DNA of 64,000 nucleotides, from assembly GCA_009801085.1 (NCBI GenBank), contig VNWV01000003.1:62001-126000 (forward strand), given 5' to 3'. This stretch comes from Lasiodiplodia sp. COLG20 (Eukaryota; Ascomycota; Dothideomycetes; Botryosphaeriales; Botryosphaeriaceae). Positions 45,662 through 58,800 of the stretch are shown here, piece after piece. The notes below the pieces were generated by a model. The model was not told the origin of the DNA and searched no databases. It saw nothing but the letters and a program-made list of their open reading frames with translations. Made by a program: the position numbers and the translations under genes. Positions within the stretch are counted from its first letter, which is position 1, and each line of letters begins with the position of its first letter.

Positions 45662-48184
45662 TCACCGATAGGCGTTCTGGGCGGCGAAGATACTCGCTGC
45701 TGCAGCTGCAGCCCACTCGTTCTCCTCGTACGGCGGCGTCGGCCACTTGGGGTCAGCAGCTTGCGGGTGCTGGCGCTTCGCGATGTCGACGGGCTTGGTG
45801 GGTGTCGAGTAACTGCCATTGCCAAAGCTGACGTTGCGATTTGCAGATGGGGAAGGTGTCAGATATGCAGGGTTACTTGTCGGGCCGTCGTTTCTTGCCA
45901 ACCGCTTCGAAGCCTTGTGTGCAGAAACCAGCGCCTCGTCGAGCAGCTCTTCCTCTTCGTTGGGCGTCTCGTAACGGTGGCCGGCCGAGGGCTGCTGCTG
46001 GACCGCGCGGCGAGTTCGACTCGAAACGGGGCCTCTGCCATTGCTATCGCTTCCGTGGGGCAAGGAGTGGTGTCGCTTCAGCATCGGGTTGCTTGCCACC
46101 CGCGGCGAGGGGGACGCCTTCACGCTACCGGCCGGGGAGAGTCCTTCCAAACTATAACGCACGTGCTGCAAGGCCTTGTCCATCTCAGCAAAGTCTGACT
46201 GTTGCATTGGGTTGCTCGTGGGTGCAGGTGGGGGATCAATGTTCATTGAGTGCCGGTTGCTGCTGCTGCCCCAAGCTAGACATCCTGCGCTTGCTTCGAT
46301 GTCGCCTGACGAGGGAGAAGGTGGAGCTTGGTACCGACCAGAAAGTCGCCTTGCACGCTTGCGAAGATGGGAGAAGAAGCCCTCCTTGAATGGATTCGAC
46401 GGGGATGCGAGGCCGGACTGTCCGTTCAGGGCACGCTCCGCTTCGGCGCGGTGGATATCTGCGTAGTGGTTACCGTGCGACGCGAGCGACAGCTGGCGGC
46501 CGATCTTCTTCGTGGCTTTCTCGTTCGCACTGGGGTTCTGGCCGGCCTGAGCGGTGACTGCATCGGAGAGAGGTGAGATTGGTCGTATTGAAGGTAGTAT
46601 TGGCATTGGCGCACCATTTCCTGAAACACCATTCGTCCAGGTGGCCCTCTTCGCTGCGTCTCGTCTCTGCTTAGTCGTCAGGGTGCCGGCGGACGTGTTC
46701 GAGGCCTGAGGCGAAGGCTGGGGGGAAATGGGTTTCGGCGCGCTGATGTGCTGCGGAATGGCGGGGGAGCTGTCCCTGGCAACCAAAGACTTGCGGAACC
46801 AAGAAGACGTCTTCGAGGTGAGGCTGGGCGTGTCGGTCGAGTCTTTGCCGGACGTGTTGCTCATGTCGGAGTGCTTGCGGTTGAGGAAACGCGACGCGGA
46901 CGATTTGGGGCGGAGCGGGTCGACGGCGTCCTGGAAGAACTCGTGGCACAGGGCCTGAGTAGAAGTCGGGCGGGCCTTGGGATCCCACATCAAACACCAA
47001 GTGACAAACTGTGCCAGGCTTGCGGGCCACTCGGGCGCCTGCAGAATGGTATCCATGGCGTGAGGTGCCATCTGCAAGACAATCAGCTTCGCTTCAGCGC
47101 GCGACACCAGTCGGGATTACCTTGGGGAACGAGAAGCCCAGCTTCTGGGCCAGCCTGATGCCATCCTTCCACTCGCCGCCGCCAACCTTGGCGCCGTGCT
47201 TGTTGACCCAGCTTCCAGGGCTGCCCATGATCTCGCACACCCTCCAGACCTGGTCGACCTCGTTGCCGCCGGGGAAGAGGGGCTTGAGGGTTGCGATCTC
47301 CACGGCCATGGCACCAACGGCCCAGATGTCGACGGGGGCCGAGTATTCGCCGGCGCGAAGGAGGACCTCGGGGGCTCTGTACCAACGCGTCGAGACGTAG
47401 GTGGTGTAGGGGAGCTTGGAGTGGGTTTCTCTGGCGAGGCCGAAATCGGCGATCTTGATGGTGTATGAGGGAGGAGTCGAGGGCGGCGTGACGAGAGCGG
47501 AATATCTCTTGAATGCGTTGCCTGTGTCGGGGGCAGATGTCGAGACGAGGATGTTCTCGGGCTTGATGTCGCGGTGGAAGAAGTTGTTCTCGTGGATGTG
47601 CTCGAGACCCGAGATGATCTGGAAGAGGATGCTCTTGACGGTGGAGCAGTCCAGGCGCTTGTGGTCGCGGGCCTTCATGAGCTGGTAGAGGTTGCCGTCC
47701 ATGTACTCCATGGCGATGTGCAGCTTCTTGCTCATGGGATCCAGGAAGATGTCGAGGGCGGGCACAAGGTGGGGGTGGTTGGGTAATGATCGCAGGAAAA
47801 TGACTTCTCTTAGCTCCAGACATTGGTTGAAGTTGTCGAACGTCTTCTTCATCGTCTTGATGGCAACCTGCAGGCGGTCAGCTCGCGGGCTGGCGGGTGA
47901 GAGCGGGCTGGAGGTCGTACCAAGGTGCCTCTCCGTGCGATGTGAGCGCCGGCGCTCCGCACGCGTGCCAGCGAGACGCTGCCAAAGCTTCCGTCACCGA
48001 CATCCTTCAGGACCTCGAACTTGTCTTCCAGGCAGACGGCTCCGTGAGAGCCCGAGGACCAACCCCGGAACGAAGAGTCGTAAGCAACCGTCATTGCGAC
48101 GCTGGGGACAGGCACAGACGGCAGCTTGCGAGGAGCGGGATTGGAGGAGGAGGAGGAGGAGGGGGGGAGAGGGGGTGCTGCCAT
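45662..48184 (-). CDS. ime2: Ime2/ImeB-family (RCK/MAK-type) serine/threonine kinase
   Basis: Three exons (complement 48184-47921, 47867-47121, 47071-45662) encode 806 aa. The kinase domain begins at FEVLKDVGDGSFGSVSLAR (~56), with VAIK Lys92 at the start of exon 2, HRDIKPEN (Asp188), DFGLARE, and the activation segment KLPYTTYVSTRWYRAPE. TTY (243-245) is the TxY dual-phosphorylation motif of this family. A ~20-residue Ser/Thr/Pro-rich insert lies between ENIL and the DFG strand. The ~400-residue C-terminal tail is disordered, rich in SP/TP sites and basic patches (RKRARRLSGR), and ends NEWAAAAAASIFAAQNAYR. Relatives include yeast Ime2 (meiosis), A. nidulans ImeB (sexual development and light response) and Ustilago Crk1. 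The ATG at 48184 is the first in the frame. Confidence 0.92.
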
Positions 48185-51100
48185 GGTCAACACAGGGGCG
48201 CGAGTGGCGCGTCAGGGCGTGCCAACTCACCAACTCGACGCTGCCAAGGATAACGATGGTGGAGGTTGGAGGGCTATAAGGTTGCCGTGCTCATTGCATG
48301 CGGGCGGGACAATTGGGCGGCGGGTCGGGCGGATTGAGCGATTGGCGTGGGCGGGAGAGACAGTGGCCCCGCGAGTTAGACGGCGTGGTAGAAGGAGAGA
48401 ATCAGGGTCCAGAAGAGGGTGAGAGAGAAAAGTGCGGCAGCTGTTTAGAAAAGGGCTTGCAGGCTAACGTGGAGACAGTCCAGGACCACGGTAGGCGGGA
48501 GGCGTGCCGGAGGGTCGGTTCGTTTTAATCGATCAAAAGGAGCAACGCCCTGCCTTCTAGCGTGCGCGGTGGCCGGTGCACGCTGGAGCGTGATGGGAAT
48601 TTGAGGAGATCTTCACAAAAGGAGCGCTCGGTGATTTTCACCAGGCGCGGCCTGAGTCACGCCGAGCGGGCGCTGGCGTGTTTACGCCCGTGAGCCTGGA
48701 GGGGCAGGCCTGACTGTTTCGACGGGCTTTCTGGAAAGCGGACACTGACGCCGATAATCTCGGGTGAGTTTGAGATAGGCACAGTGCTCCAGGGCCCCAC
48801 CGCGACGAGAGATTGCTGGAGGCGCGTTGAGGCAGCGGCGGCGGGAGGTGCTGGCGCACGCGCGCACGCGAGGCCTGGGGTGGCGGAGGTGAGCTGGCCG
48901 GCCAACGCTGCTTGCTCACGACTTAGCGGAGCGGTGAGGCAGCGCGCGCGCCGGGAAGGCTGGGAGGGAGTGACTTGCAGCTCGGGGGGCAGGCGATCGG
49001 TGAGCGGCTTGTGTCCGGGCGCATGAGCGGGAGCTGGAGACGGCCCTGCGCAGCGAGGGCGACGAGAAATTGCGCCTGGCCCTGCGAGTCGTGGGTCACT
49101 TCACGAGCCGGGGGCCCGCCGGCCGGCTGGTCCCGTACGTGCGCGGCATCGCAGCACTATTGAAATGTGATGATTCCAGTTTCGGGCGCGTTATGCAACC
49201 GCTCCCCGGCGCCCACGCCGCCGCGCTGCGCTGCCCGCCGCCCGCCTTAGCTAATCGCAGCCAAGCGGTGGGCGCGCTGCAAACGCACCCTTCACGGGAA
49301 GCCACGTTGTGCAGGGAAGGCGGCAGGGGGGGGCAGCGCGACTCCTTTTTGCGCCAGTGGGAAATGAGCACTAGCGGCGCACAAGGCGAGGTGAGTGCCT
49401 GAGCATCTCTGTGTGTCGTGCGGCGCCATTGGCGAACAGGCCTCCGCCTGCCAGATGGTGCGCCGCGGCACAACGGCTCCGAATTAGCTCTTCATTTCGA
49501 GCGAGTTGGGCAACGGCCGCTCCTCGTGCTTGTGCCACGCCGGCTGCGGAGGCCTCCCGCATCTGCTCGTGGACACGCACGACACAGGCCGCCCGCCGCC
49601 CGCAACAACAAGCAGAGTGACGTGAACTGGCGCGCCGGCGAGATCCTGCGCCTTCACCTATAACCATGGCTTCCCGCGCAGCCTGGTCCCGGGCTGGGGG
49701 AAAGCCATCGTCGATCCGCGGCCGCCTGCATGTGCTGGGCGCATCCCCCGCCGCCGTTGCCCAAGACCACGACGTCCGCGCCGGATTGGCTGGCCTGCTG
49801 CCCGACGTCTTGACGGCCGCGCTAAAAACAGCCTCCCCGGGAATGCGAAACGGTGATGCTCTTCAACACCTTTGTGCTTTTTTGCCCAGCGAAATGAGGA
49901 CTGCGGGTGGGAATACGCGCGCATGATTGGCGAAGAGGCGCACGTCGAACCTGCAATCTCGGACGAGGCAGAGTACGAGCGGCTTCCCCGGTCTCAGAAT
50001 TACCTCCATCCTGGCCTTCGTTCCGACCTACTTCTTATCCCTCCGCCCGCCCTTCAGCCCCAACTCCATTCCAGCGTTGCAATCCCACGTCAGAGCTGAA
50101 TGCGATCCGCCGCCGATGGACGCGGGATCAGCCCGTTGGACCCATTCTCGCGCCTGGCGGACCGTTGGACGATGGAAAACGTCGGCTCCCAGCTTACCTC
50201 CTTTTCTGGCCTCTCCTGTCGATTAAGCACGGGGGGCGGCAGAGAGCGTGCCTGGTAGAGTCCATCCCACCCTTGATTCCTTCATGCACCGCCCGACCAA
50301 TCTGGGACCGGCCCGCGAAAAAGCAACACGAAAGCAAGCTGGAAAAGCAGTACCTGCTTCGCGCATGCAGCAGCAGGCTGATACCGGCTAGCCGGAGCCC
50401 GTACATTGCTTAGCGCCTCACCTCTCGTCCGCTGAGAAAACCTCAAGAAGACTGCGGACCCCAGACTAACAACACATGGACCTCCGGACCTCATGCCCAG
50501 CAGATGACCAGCCCTGCTCGTGATCGACGGGGGACAGCCTTCCCGCCTGCGGCTGACACTCAGCTATACACGCGCGAGGCTGACAGCAGGCGTGAGGCGC
50601 GCAATCCTCAACGCGTAGGCGCGCGCTCGCGCAGCACGTTTCAGCAAGATTTGGTGGATATTGTACTTGTGGCCGGCCTGACTGCTTGTTGCCCACGATC
50701 TGCCGGAGCGCTTCGGTCGAGGTTGCGAAATAAGGTTTCGGCGACGCACTTCAAGTGGGTCTGTGATGTCGACAGTTGCGCAGGGCTGAAGCAGTCGGGC
50801 CTCACGCTGTTGGACTACGCGCTGGACGGGGGGGGGAGCGAGCGCGCCAGAAAAGCGCTGGAGACGAAGAACGTGTGGCATTCAGTGCGCCTGTGACGGC
50901 TTCGTGGCGCCGCGCCGACAACCTAAACGCGCGCGAGAGGGTTGGGGGATGGTGTCATAGGCGAACAAACAGGTTGTTGCCCTTTCGATGCCCGATGCGA
51001 TACGCGGCCAATATGGACGCGACACTGTGCGCGGCTCCGCGGAGTGGCGGCCAGCAAGCTCCTTCCTTAGGTTTCCTGGAGAAAGCTCACCACCAGATCG

Positions 51101-54100
51101 ACAAAGAGAGCCAGGTCAGTGCTACAACCACTACTCTAGCGCCGCGCTTCGGATGGCGGGAGGGAAGACCCTTTCGGTCCCTTTTCTCGTAAATCGCAAA
51201 GTCTAGGCCCCGCTAGGCGCGCTTGTGCGTTGCTACCGGTTTGTTTACCTCTTGCTCAGTTGCCTTGCTAGCTTCCTCCATCGGCTCCTGCGCCGATCAG
51301 TGGCAACGGAGACGCGCGTGTCACTGCAGCGACTGCCGATAGAGCCTGAGGCAGAACTCTTTGGCTTCTCCACCACATGTCATCCGACGTCAGTCCGTCA
51401 TGGCCTGTTGTCCGGTCCTGTCTCGTTCCCATCCGTCCCTGCCGCGCAGCGAGTCCGGGCCAATCAGTCCGCTAGCGGTAAACCCTCATCGAGCGATCCC
51501 AGCATCTCTCAGCACATCGGGTGTAACAACCGTGTTAAACAGGTGCAGCCTCTTTCACGCCCGTCTTCAACTCTTTACTTAACCTTCTTTGTGATCCTTC
51601 GGCTCCTTCCCGAGATGATTGTCCCGTCAGGCATCAAGAGAGTCATCTGCGTATTTGCTGTTCACCAGCAACGTTTTGGCGTGAGGTCCGGACGAGCCTC
51701 CGGAATTGCTTCGCGCACGCACTCTTTCCACATCTCTCTACCCGCACAATCATAGTTACTTTAGGCTACACGGCACTTCCCGTCGTATCGCTCGCGGGCG
51801 GTCTACTACCCTTCTTTCAGTCCCCAATCTGGTGCTATTCCAAGATGGTGAAAGCCTCAAATTGGATTCCCTTTCCTGGCTCGTATACAGCTTTCAACAA
51901 AAAAAAAACGAAGGAGATATTTGATTCCATCATACGAGACTGACGAGAAACACAACACACGTGAAACCGCTGTGTTGGGCTACTTGTTCTTGTCATCAAA
52001 TCCGATCATCTCGACTGTCTCCTACGCACAGTGAAACCGTAAGAAGCATGACGCCGGAAGACCGCTCTCGCATCTTTCTCATGTAAGTAACAATCTCAGG
52101 CCATAGCCTTCTTCTTCGGCTTCGCTGCGTTGCCTCGCCCCTTCGAACATGATCTCTCGTCTACCGAGTGGAACTCCACCGAATGATAGATAAACCTTAC
52201 CGAGTTCGTTCCTTGTCCCGGAGCAGAAATAGTGAGCGAGCTTCGGTGGGAAGGGAAGTAAAGGGGCCCACGTAACCATGAGGTGACATGCAGGTGGAGG
52301 GAATACCTGAGAAATCACTTTTACTACGTAAACGATTGAACACATTCGAGCAGTCCCGCTTTCCACACAAATGAACTGGCATGGGTGCCTCCCAGTTCTG
52401 GTGTCCCTCATCTCAGGGAATCAACGCAAGTTGTCCTGATTCGCATGCGTGCAGCGGAGTGACATCGCGCTTCGGCTTCACATGTAAAAAACGTGTCTGA
52501 AGACGATACGGACAACAGTTCCAGATCGGGCTTTCCTCCTCCTCCAATTACCGTCTGCGCGGCCAACGGACGTCCTCGCTCCGGACAAAGCGAGGACATG
52601 ACGTGACACTATTAAGTATCCGTTCTCGCCTACGCCGGATGAAAACGCAAATCAAACAAGCCCTTCAACCACGTGCGACCTTCTTACATGAACCACGACT
52701 CAACATTCAGTTCCGCAGAACAGGTTTTCTTCAACGAAGCACTGACTAGCCGCAAGCCACGGAAGAAGAATTTGGCGACAGTACATTTGATTGAAACAAG
52801 AGGGTAATGATCAAAGGCAAACTATTTTTCTTGCATATTCTTCTGCAATGGGACTCTCGTTGTATAACAGAGAGGACCTCAGACTAGCTTCTCAAGGTTC
52901 ACATCGACGACCAAATTCCGACACTCACCCCGGTTCGGGGAACGAGCCGTGGCTGTCTGTGAAATTTGCCTTTTGTGGTTGTCATCATAGGTCCTTATCT
53001 TCGTCCGGGTCTGCCTTGCTTCTTTATTGCCCGCAGGACATTAAAGAGAACCCCGAAAACTTTCGTCTTGCACCGATGAACCCGGCCGTTCCGGCAACAA
53101 CGCAATGACTCAACCTCCAGATCCCTATAGCAGTCAGTCCCGGTTAAACTTAAATGATCCTGGAGGAGGGAGACTTATAAGAAAAGAATGCGGGTCGCCC
53201 CCCTTCGGAGTGTGACATCCTCCAGGAGACGACCAGGGCTCCCCGCCCTCCTCCCAGTCTTACCCACCCAAAACGTCCCCTAATGAACATCTTCTCCGCC
53301 GAGATGCCCCCCTCTAAGCCCAGCAGCGCCCTCGTCGGCATGCAACACTGAGCAAAACCTGGACAAACCATCACGCCCCGAGCGAGGCCAGCTAGCAAGC
53401 ATCTGCGTAGGAAATGCCGTCCTCGAAACAACCGCTGCGCTCCAGCAGCCTAAGATATGGGCGAAGATCCGCAGATATAAACAAAGTGTCGGACAAGCGA
53501 CTGGCTAGGCGTAGAGAGCGGACAAGCCTTGACTTTGATCCTCACTCTTGAGAGGTCCCGCTTCGTGCGCCCAGTGCTCCAGCTTCAAGTCGTCAAACCC
53601 CGCCAAATCGCTCGTCTACCCTTTAGTGCTAGCGTCAGCGATCGGCTCAGGTATTCCTCGCGTGCTTATCGTAGAGGTCGTGCTGCTGCTCAGAACGCGG
53701 TGTTGCCGTTGGGTCGATGTAGAAGTGAAGAGGGGCCGGGGTTCGAGGAGAACACCTGCACGACTGACGTGGGCTCTCGGTAGCTCCCGCCACACAGCAC
53801 CCCGCAACTGAGATCGTCGTCCCTGCAGATTCCTGTCCGCACATCAAGTCGGTCGCCATCTCGTCCGCTGTCGTAGAATCGCCAGCGCTATCGTTGACAC
53901 TCGTCTTCCAAACCTCGATGCTTTAGAAGCAATCAAGAAAGTGGTAATCTCTCTGTGTGTGGTTGCAGTCCTCCCATGGACAGTCTTTGTTACCTCTCAA
54001 AGCCGACCAAGTATCGGGATCAAGGGCAATGTTTTTTCCGCGGACAAAGCACATCGTCAAAAACCGCGTCCGTATCCATGCATGTGTTAGGATCGGAATC

Positions 54101-55821
54101 TTGCTCGACTATAAGCAACCGGTAGCAAGATATTTCGGCGCCCATCAGTGGACTCCTACGCTGAACGTAGGGGGAGATGGTTAACACGGCTGGTCGGACG
54201 ACACCGATGGTGACGATGCCATTGGCGGGTGCCGTGACAAAGGCCTGCAGCTATGCTGGATCGTTGCAGATCTCTCTAGAAGGAGTCGAGGGTGGAGACC
54301 AGGTTCGCTGAGTAACACAGGGGCACTGTCTCTCGGCGGAGTAGGGAAGCTGTACGGGACGTCTTCACCATTCTTAGCAATCCTGGTCAAGCAGTCGATG
54401 CACTGGGACCTTTGAGCGTATCGAATCCAGCTGCTGTGATGAACCAATTCCAGAATGCCGACCTCAACACCCACCGCTATCAGACACCTCGAAGCGCCAA
54501 GCATTATCCTTCAAGGCCCCCGAACTGGAGCATCTCAGCTCGCCACTGGGGTTGAATAACAAGCCGAGCTCCCTCTGAGGAACACTTGAAGACCCCGCTG
54601 CACGACAGAGCGTGGTCAAGGCGAGTCTATCTTGCAAGAGAGAGTGATGTTCAAGACATCGAGGAGAGCTCAGAAGCATTCTGTTCGTAGACAATGGCTC
54701 AGCCACAAAAGCCGTGCTCAATGGGGAATCCCATCCAGATAATGCCGGACAATTCAAAGGCGCAAGGCGACGATGGACAGCACTGAAGCCGCTGGTGAAG
54801 ATTCTGACAGACTTTCCAAGGCTCGCAGCTGGTATCCGATTTTGCAGGTCCCAGGAAGGAGCAGCAGACGACGGAGAGCTCGATGGCATGTGAAGGTCCC
54901 AAAGACGATCCTCATGAAGGTGCCCGACAGCGTTCCACCTGATCTATCCTGCGGCATCTTTCCAGGCACGTCGTTGCGAGAGGCCGTCCGTAATGACCAG
55001 AGTCTGCTGTCCAGAGAGAAGAATCGACGCGCGTCTCCCAGGGAGATCTTACCAAAACGACGCATGAGACTTCCCTTGGACCACGATCCGCGCTTTCGCC
55101 TCCTCCACGTTGGCCATCGTCCAGCGCGAAGCATGGCACATCAGACCGCGGTTGCGGAAAGCTAGTCACGCGGTCGGCAACTGTGTGACCCGTGAGGCTG
55201 AAAACCGGAAGGGAATTAGGGTTAAGTTCCGAATCCCATCCTCCTTCAAGGCATTCCCCGAAGGTACAGTGTTTCCACTGCAGAACCGACGGTGCACAAC
55301 AACCGGCACCCAGTGAGACCGTGCTATGAGGCTCGAGTACGGTGCTGGCACAGCCGATACAAATGCACAAGAGGCGTTGTTACACATCCCTACCTTGCGG
55401 CGGGGAGATGGGAGACGGCGCTGTGGGGGGAGGGCGCTGCGTGAATTTTGTGGGGCTCGAACGAGCGAGAGATTGGTGGAAGACGAGAGGCGATAGTCGC
55501 GTAGCGGTCCCGCGTTTGACGGAGTCCTCAATTGCGGCTGAGCGTGGGCCTTGAGAATTGCAGGTCAGATTGCAGTCGGGATGTGGTTCGAGAGAGAGCT
55601 GATCCGCGCAGTCGTTGACGAAGAGAGAGTTGAAGAAGAAAGGAAGAAGGCAAGTCGCGACGCGCGCAAGAGGGTGGACTGGTTCTGGATACGCGTTTTG
55701 GGACTAGCGTGTTTCGCTGTGAAAACACGTGACGTCACCGTTTGCTGCCGCGCTCGGGAGAAGAACTTCCATCGAAGCCCGTCGCTCTCCGCCACACTCT
55801 CGCTCTAATACTTTTCGCATC
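48185..55821. other. 7.6-kb gene-poor region between Ime2-type kinase and RTP1
   Basis: This lies between two divergent genes. No reading frame has recognisable protein content or convincing splicing. The first ~2.7 kb are visibly GC-rich and the rest is more balanced. Overlapping open frames of 100-150 codons at about 54.2-55.5 kb on both strands cannot be made into a gene model. It may hold long regulatory sequence, non-coding RNA, or lineage-specific or decayed genes. I see no transposon ends or tRNA. Confidence 0.5.
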
Positions 55822-58800
55822 ATGCCGTCCTTGAGAGAGGAGCTCGATGCGGCTCGGAACTTTCTTGCTCCTGCTTGGAAGCGCGGTAACTACAGTCCGT
55901 CCCACTCCGGAGCCGTGTGCTGAGGAGATATAGGGAACGACGACGTTGTAGTTCAACTAAGCAGTGGTGTCGACACCTCATCCACTTCCAATACCCGCGG
56001 GCTTGTGTTGCGAGCGGCTTTGAACCATTTGCTTCAGATCCATGAGACAGATATAATCCAACAGATCCAGGCGCCTCCGGCCAACGCGGATGGAGACTAT
56101 GATGAAGATTCTAGACAAACTCTGTACGGGCTACTAGATCTGGTAGTCATCCGCGGCATCCTTCCGTCCTTGTCACCGGGCGTCGCAGCAAAGCATCGCC
56201 CCAGGTCGATGATCCCAAGCCTAAGGGACGTGACTCCAAGCAGCGACAAAGATCCAGAGCTTCTATGCGCAATTGTGGATGGAATGAGCAAAATGCTCGA
56301 GAACCCCGGCGCTGGCTTGGCCCCACTGATCAGGGAACGTGCTTTGATCGACGTCGTCGCTGGTGCTGGAGAGCTTGCATTTGCTCCGGATTCGGCTCAT
56401 GACGTGCACGTCAAGTACGGGGACATCTTCGTGGCGATCATCAATAAGTCAGATTCTGGCATTTCTTCATGCCCCAATCGAATCACTAACCATATCAAGG
56501 ACTCCTGTTTCTTCGGCTTTACCTCTCCTCACGTATCTCATGCAGCCTACAACCCCTCCGTGGCTCAAGTCACAGCTCTCGAAACAGCTCTCACTAGTTC
56601 CTCTACGCCCTCACGGCGTTCGACACACAATCGAGTTTATAGCGTCTTCGTACCCGCAGCAATCCGACACCCAAGACAGGGCCAAAGGTCCTTCGCTGCC
56701 CCTCGAAGCTCTGGTGCAAGCATCAAAGCTTCTCTCGTCCGTCCCAAGCTCGATGGATGCCGAATCGTACTTTACTGCTCTCGCACCGCAGTTGCTAACC
56801 ATGCTTGATGGTGTGGAAGGCCAAGAGTTGGCCAAAGCTGCAGCACTGATAATCGGCAGCGGCATACTTGGGAAGAAGGTGTTAGGAGCGCCAGGGGCCA
56901 TAGGATGGCGCCTCTTTGCAGAACCCATATTCTTCAGCATCAATCCCCCCAAAGAAAAACCAGTCAATGTGCAAGGTTCCGGAAGCTCTGTATCGAATGA
57001 CACCCAGGCCTTAGTTGCGGAGCCGGAACTCAGGCGCGCAGTAAGCCGCCTGGTCACACTTCTCACATCACGTCCCAACCCTGGCTTGTCCAAACGTTTA
57101 CTCGGGCGATTGATGCTTCCACTATGGGCACTTCTTGATTACGCGAAATGCCATCCCGTTGACCGTGTTTGGAGAGATATACCATGGCAGCTGCTCGAGA
57201 CTTTCTTTCGGCTGGGTGCCGGCGTGGAGCAGCTCGAAACCTTAGCGTTGAGCCTGCTCTGGGACGGGCCACCGACTTGGAATTTCGCTCCTGGTAGCGA
57301 CGGTGGTATTGAGATCCGTCGCAGGGAGCGCTCTTCCGAAGACGATGCCTTCAATGTTATTGCGCAGATGAACAGTCTGGAGCAGAAATTGGCCACGTAT
57401 CAAGAGCTTTTAATCGCGAGCGGTGTTGAAGACCAGGATATTGGAGACCTCTTCGTCAAGTTAACCAGACGCTGGTTGGTACCCCGCTCTTCCATGGCGG
57501 AACATGTTCCCAAGTTGGAGGCTACGATGGAAGAAGATCCATTTCAATCCCTCATCACTGCTAAATTGGTCATGGGTATACTGGAGAAGTTCAGAGACAA
57601 GCTAGCAGCGCAACCAGACAATATGATCGAACTGGTCAAGCAGCTGCTCTACGAATGGACCGAGTCCGACAGAGCCAGGAAGAAGCGAGTCGAAGATTTA
57701 CAGAGGCCTACCTACGCCGGCTTACGCAACATCGTCCAGCAGCAGCAGAAAGGGAGCATGGTACCCGAGCAGCAAGCCGCCTCAGCGGACATCGACTCGA
57801 GTGAGATCCTCCCAGTAGCGCTCAGTCTCTTGAACACGCTCCTCTCTGCACCGAACTTCCACCCGACCGCTCAAACATCCTCCACCCTCTCCATCATCCT
57901 TCCCACCCTTTCCGACCTCCGCGATCACAAACCCGGTAGCGAGCTTCCGCCCTCTGTCTCCGTGACGGCAGCGAATCTCACAACCCGCATCTCCACCTTG
58001 CTCAACGTCCCTGTACCTTCTGATCCAAGCAGCCGTACCAACGTCGCCACACCCACTGCCGACGACCAAAAGGCTCTCCAAGCCGCACTCGCTGACCTCA
58101 CATCTCCCACCGCCCCCCTCCGCGCCTCCGCCCTTAGCACCATCGCCTCACTCGCCTCGTCGCACTCCCGGGTTATCGACGTTCCACAGCTAACACTCCT
58201 TCTCCTGCGTACTTCTCTCCCGGATGCCGATGAATACGTCCACCTGCACGCCATCAAAACTCTCGCCGCGCTCGCTTCCCTCGACCCGCAGCTTGTCGCC
58301 GGACAGCTGCTCGCAAATGCCTTTGTCGACGCCGACGAGACGGCAGTGGGGGAAGGCGGGCTGGACGCACGCCTGCGCATCGGCGAGGTGCTGGGCCGCG
58401 TCGCCGCAGACGTGCAGGAATCGCTGGTCCACGGCCGGAACCGTTATCAGTCGTCACCGCCAGACGCCTCCCGCACCGTGATCCGCAAAATCGCCAGCGC
58501 CGCCGTGCGTGTGTCGTCTCGCCGCGGTCAGCGCGTGCAGGACCAGCGCGCCCGCCAGCGCACCGCGCGGCTCGAGGAGCGCAGGAGGCGCGACGCGGAA
58601 AAAGCGTGGGGCGGCGAGGTCCCCTCGATCCTGGGCGAAGAGGAGCAGGGAGAAGAGGGCAAACGAGACGCCGCAGACGCCGCGCTCCTCGCATCCATAG
58701 TGTCCGGCTGGAGCGACACGGGTCTTGAGGAGGACGTGCGGCTGCGCGCGCTCGCCCTGAGCGTATTGACGACCGTCGTCCAGGAGCCCGCGACGCTGGC

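Noticed and set aside
49666..49926. Frame beginning MASRAAWSRAGG in the gene-poor region, considered as a small secreted or mitochondrial protein
   Set aside because: Only 86 codons, matched by a similar-length frame on the opposite strand, with no conserved motif and no supporting intron.
49940..49965. Reverse-strand GGTTCGA-like T-loop, considered as a tRNA
   Set aside because: No anticodon arm, acceptor stem or paired T stem can be built around it.
55216..55224. TTAGGGTTA, considered as interstitial telomere repeat
   Set aside because: Only one and a half units; expected by chance in 64 kb.
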